Below are positions 61,226 to 64,000 of a DNA stretch of 64,000 nucleotides, one piece after another; position 1 is the first letter of the stretch, and every line of letters begins with the position of its first letter. The translations under genes were made by a program, and so were the position numbers. Origin of the DNA: Pelodera strongyloides. Taxonomy: Eukaryota; Nematoda; Chromadorea; Rhabditida; Rhabditidae. The notes below the pieces were generated by a model. The model did no database searches. It was not told the DNA's origin and worked only from the letters and a program-made list of their open reading frames with translations. The stretch is from contig JAANDG010000015.1 in the NCBI GenBank assembly GCA_036852015.1, positions 558,001 through 622,000 on the forward strand. Direction: 5' to 3'.

Positions 61226-61872
61226 TGTGAAGTTTCAGTAGTTCATCTTAGCTTTCTACCATTTGAAGTGGCTTATGCAGCCGTCATATGAGCACACGTT
61301 CTAATAAATAATAAATAATAAGATATCCTTTATTAACATGGTATTTAAAACAAGAATGTATTATTTTAACGGCTTTATATATTTCAGAACACCAAATACT
61401 ATTACTCACTATATCTACTCTTGTTGTTCTTGTTTTCTCGTAGTCCTGAATTTTATGAACATGACTGTGGCACTCTGCTCTGAGTGAGTAATTTACATGT
61501 ACTTGAGTGAGCTCTACGAAGTTGTTTGAACAAATATCAATAAACAAATGCCTACAGAAATTGAAACAAAATCTAGGTATATAAATGGAATTTTCCTTTT
61601 TAATATACTTTGCAATATTCATGGCGATCTACTCAATAATTGTACTATAAAAACGACACAATTAGAGGTCAGAAATATATAGTGAGATGATCTGGTTCGT
61701 GTATTAAATAATATATTAAGCATGTCATAAATCTTAAATCCTCAACGTTTCACTTTCGAAGTAACTCTAAACTAAACAAGGCAATGTGCTCACACAAACC
61801 AACGATGTATGTTCTAAAGACGGTAGTGGTCCATTACGCTTAACTCGAGACTGGAGAGGAAGTAACACTTCT
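61226..61872. other. Intergenic, no gene seen
   Basis: AT-rich 3' flank of the disordered-protein gene. No exon was found. Confidence 0.45.
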
Positions 61873-63998
61873 TTAGCTACTCTTTACGGCCGTTTGTTTT
61901 GCTCGTCGATGCTGAAAAGGAAAAAAAAACATACAACATACTTGCTTTCTTTTGCTTTATGGCTTATATTTGTGCGGTTGATGAATACCAATCAAAAAAC
62001 TCACATCCACTGTCATTGCGGCCATTCACTTGTGTTGTGGACCGGCTACAACCAGGCAGTGGACGGATCACCTCATCAAGTTCACGACTAGACTGCTGTA
62101 ATGTGATGCAAAGTCAACAAAATATGGACGAAGCAAGGTTGCAATATTTCATCAATGTGGATGAGTTAGTGAACTATTTTAACGTACCTGCCCATTCAAC
62201 AATCCGTTTGTCGGCCGAGTGTCCTGAGTGGAAGATTGTGAAGAGGAAGAGCAGGGTTCGCTGACAGGAACAGTGCGAGGTGGAAACCCGTTCTGATACA
62301 CAAAGAATATAGAAGGAAGGAATGAGGTATTATGTTGATTTGCATTTATTTGTTGTTTTGCACCTAGAGTACTCAAACTACTCATATTTATGCTCCCAAC
62401 ATGCCGTTCATAAAGCTCATAACGTAATTAGAACGTCGCTGTGTGTCATCAACTACCTTGTTAACCAAAGAACTCACCACTTTCTGTCGTTTGTATTCCA
62501 ATGTCGTGCCGCTTGATTGGGCAACTCGTTTCTAAAAAAAACTTTGCTTACCCTTTATTCTCAGCAATGTTTAAATGTTTATTTTAACTGTTAATGATGC
62601 GGTCACACCTTACCTGTCTCAAGGGAAGATCATGCCGTGGTCTCTGTGACTGTGGTATCCTTTCCTGCAAACATTTTTTTAATAGGATAAAACTGGCGGT
62701 GTGCACTTGAAAATAAGTAGCAAAGTAAGCAATACTCACCTCATCATCCACGTCGGGCACTTCAAATGGATATGAGGGACCTTGCGATATCCTCTCTTCA
62801 TTTTGCTGCTCAGTGCTCACGTGTCTGGGTTGATCCGTAGCCAAATCAGCTCCAGAGGGAAGAGACGGTCCGGGAACTGGCTCCTCTAGATTCACTTCAC
62901 GTCTTTCTGCAATTAACTCGTCTTGGGATTTTCGGCTCTTTCAGCCGATATTAATTTTGTTTTACTGATGTAGTCTTTAGGAACTGCTGCCTTTTTTCTT
63001 TGACAATAACTGCGTGTTAAAGATTCAGGCCCGCCGTTTTGAACCTATATTTATTATTTGTTCATAATTTTTGTAAAGGGTGTTTACTATAAAATATAGA
63101 CACTGAGTTTGAACTGTCTCTTGAAGCTTTTCACGTACCTTTTTCCTTACAGAGTATACAGTATGGAAACGCAATAGCACCGTGTCCCGAGGGTAGCTGA
63201 CTCTATAGACAGACTCGTGAGGGACAGAGAGAAGAGCGACGTGCCCCCAGGACACGCACAATAAGGAAATAAGGGTGCAATTGCTTTTCCATACTGCATA
63301 CTCTGCAAGGAAAAATTGCGCGAAAAGCTTCGCAATGGTGAAGCCAATTCAAACACAGTGAGTATATTTTATAATACACACCATTTACAAAAATTATGAA
63401 CAAATAATGAATAAGTTCAAAACAGTGGGCCTGGCCCTTCAAGTGGAAAATGATTGCAGAATACGGCTGATTGGCAAGACCATATTCTCCCTATGAGAAA
63501 ACGTTACATACCTATCCGAACATTGTTTCCGTTTAACGTTGGCACACTTTCCGGGTCTTCGAGAACAGGCTGAATTTGTTTACTTATTGTTACAAATGAT
63601 CACGGAATACAACAAGGCTATGTTTCACTAAGTGTCAATGAAACTGTAAATACTACCTCTTCTGGCAGAGCAAACTCGGGTATCTGTAGGTCTCTAGCAG
63701 GCGAACTCTCTTTACTTCTCACATGACCGGGCTCAGGAGGCGGGAGATGACTGGAAACATCCATGCCTAAACTAATGTGGGTAGAACAACGAAGTTCCCT
63801 GAAAAGATTACTTTGCTTAATATGAGGTTCATGCTCAATAACGTCTTCCACTCACTGTGCTGAAAGTCTCCTCGTAACTCCTCGTCCGGTAGAGAAGGGG
63901 CTCCATAAAACCTTGGAGTGTTGGAGCTTTCCTCCCGTGAATCACTTATCACTGGGTCACTGATCTGCGGTAGGGCATGCTCTAAACGCAGACTGGGC
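61873..63998 (-). CDS. Disordered Ser/Pro/Glu-rich protein, 5' end cut off
   Basis: Function unknown. Exons traced on the minus strand: about 63857-63998, 63657-63798, 63512-63569, 62740-62906, 62615-62665, 62478-62531, 62188-62292, 62029-62093 and 61873-61911, ending in TAA. Joins from 63657 downward are in frame; the join between the first two is not resolved. The sequence has no hydrophobic core. It is rich in Pro, Ser, Glu and Gln (LEEPVPGPSLPSGADL, PSYPFEVPDVDDE, VSEPCSSSSQSSTQDTRP) with basic patches near the end (SQRPRHDLPLRQKRVAQ, HRRAKQTAVKSS). This suggests a disordered nuclear or regulatory protein. The gene continues beyond the window edge. A fold-back element sits in the intron 62907-63511. 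Confidence 0.68.
63021..63438. mobile_element. Older fold-back element, TTAA/TCAA-flanked
   Basis: Two arms of about 160-180 bp are inverted copies with roughly 80-85% identity by eye (left 63021-63180, right about 63265-63438). They share, for example, TTATTTGTTCATAATTTTTG and GCAGTATGGAAA-like blocks. The outer ends read AGATTCAGGCCC and, reverse-complemented, AGGGCCAGGCCC. Flanks are TTAA (63017-63020) and TCAA (63439-63442), as expected for a TTAA duplication with one mutation. It lies in an intron of the disordered-protein gene. No ORF. Confidence 0.7.
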
Positions 63999-64000
63999 TA

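Overview
This is a eukaryotic window, almost certainly from a nematode and most likely clade V (strongylid/rhabditid type). The evidence is AT-rich intergenic DNA, many short introns ending in TTTCAG/TTTTAG, splice-acceptor-like sites directly before some start codons (as in trans-splicing), a nematode C6-domain (DUF281) protein, and a cluster of two-domain C-type lectins. Species cannot be fixed from the sequence alone. No rRNA, tRNA, CRISPR or bacterial-type genes were seen.

Layout. 1-1891 (-) is part of a Gln-rich, coactivator-like protein. 2813-4289 (-) is a lipid phosphate phosphatase. 4737-13567 (-) is the peroxisomal AAA ATPase PEX1. One 3.5-kb PEX1 intron holds a complete SEC14/CRAL-TRIO-GOLD gene on the opposite strand (8209-10008, +). 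14443-16985 (-) is a secreted protein with a Cys-containing head and a Gln-rich tail. 19106-22738 (-) is propionyl-CoA carboxylase beta (PCCB), with a small DNA transposon in one intron. 25000-26950 (+) is a kelch-like protein.

28-39 kb is a lectin cluster: two-CTLD genes at 28234-30443 (-), 33845-36031 (+) and 37310-39341 (-), plus a lectin relic at 31506-31947 (+). The two minus-strand genes are duplicates together with their 3' flanks. 40244-40960 (-) is a C6-domain secreted protein, and 42094-42680 (-) is a Cys-rich membrane-module protein.

46.3-54.95 kb is a tandem array of about 1.5-2.4-kb units. Each unit carries a conserved ~92-bp palindromic segment; the long units also carry a small ORF. 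The array lies between two unrelated novel genes (45128-46225 and 55079-57011, both +) whose introns are all in phase 1. 59147-59905 (-) looks like a piece of a BEL/Pao retrotransposon. 61873-63998 (-) is the 3' part of a disordered, Ser/Pro/Glu-rich protein.

The clearest candidate for a little-described system is a family of fold-back elements flanked by TTAA (50265-50618, 60742-61221, 63021-63438). One copy sits in a single unit of the tandem array, so the other units preserve its empty site. Exon limits were read by eye from splice consensus and reading frame, and most should be right to within a few bases. Genes of housekeeping metabolism (PEX1, PCCB, lipid phosphatase) occupy 0-23 kb; 28-64 kb is mainly lineage-specific, duplicated and repeat-rich DNA.
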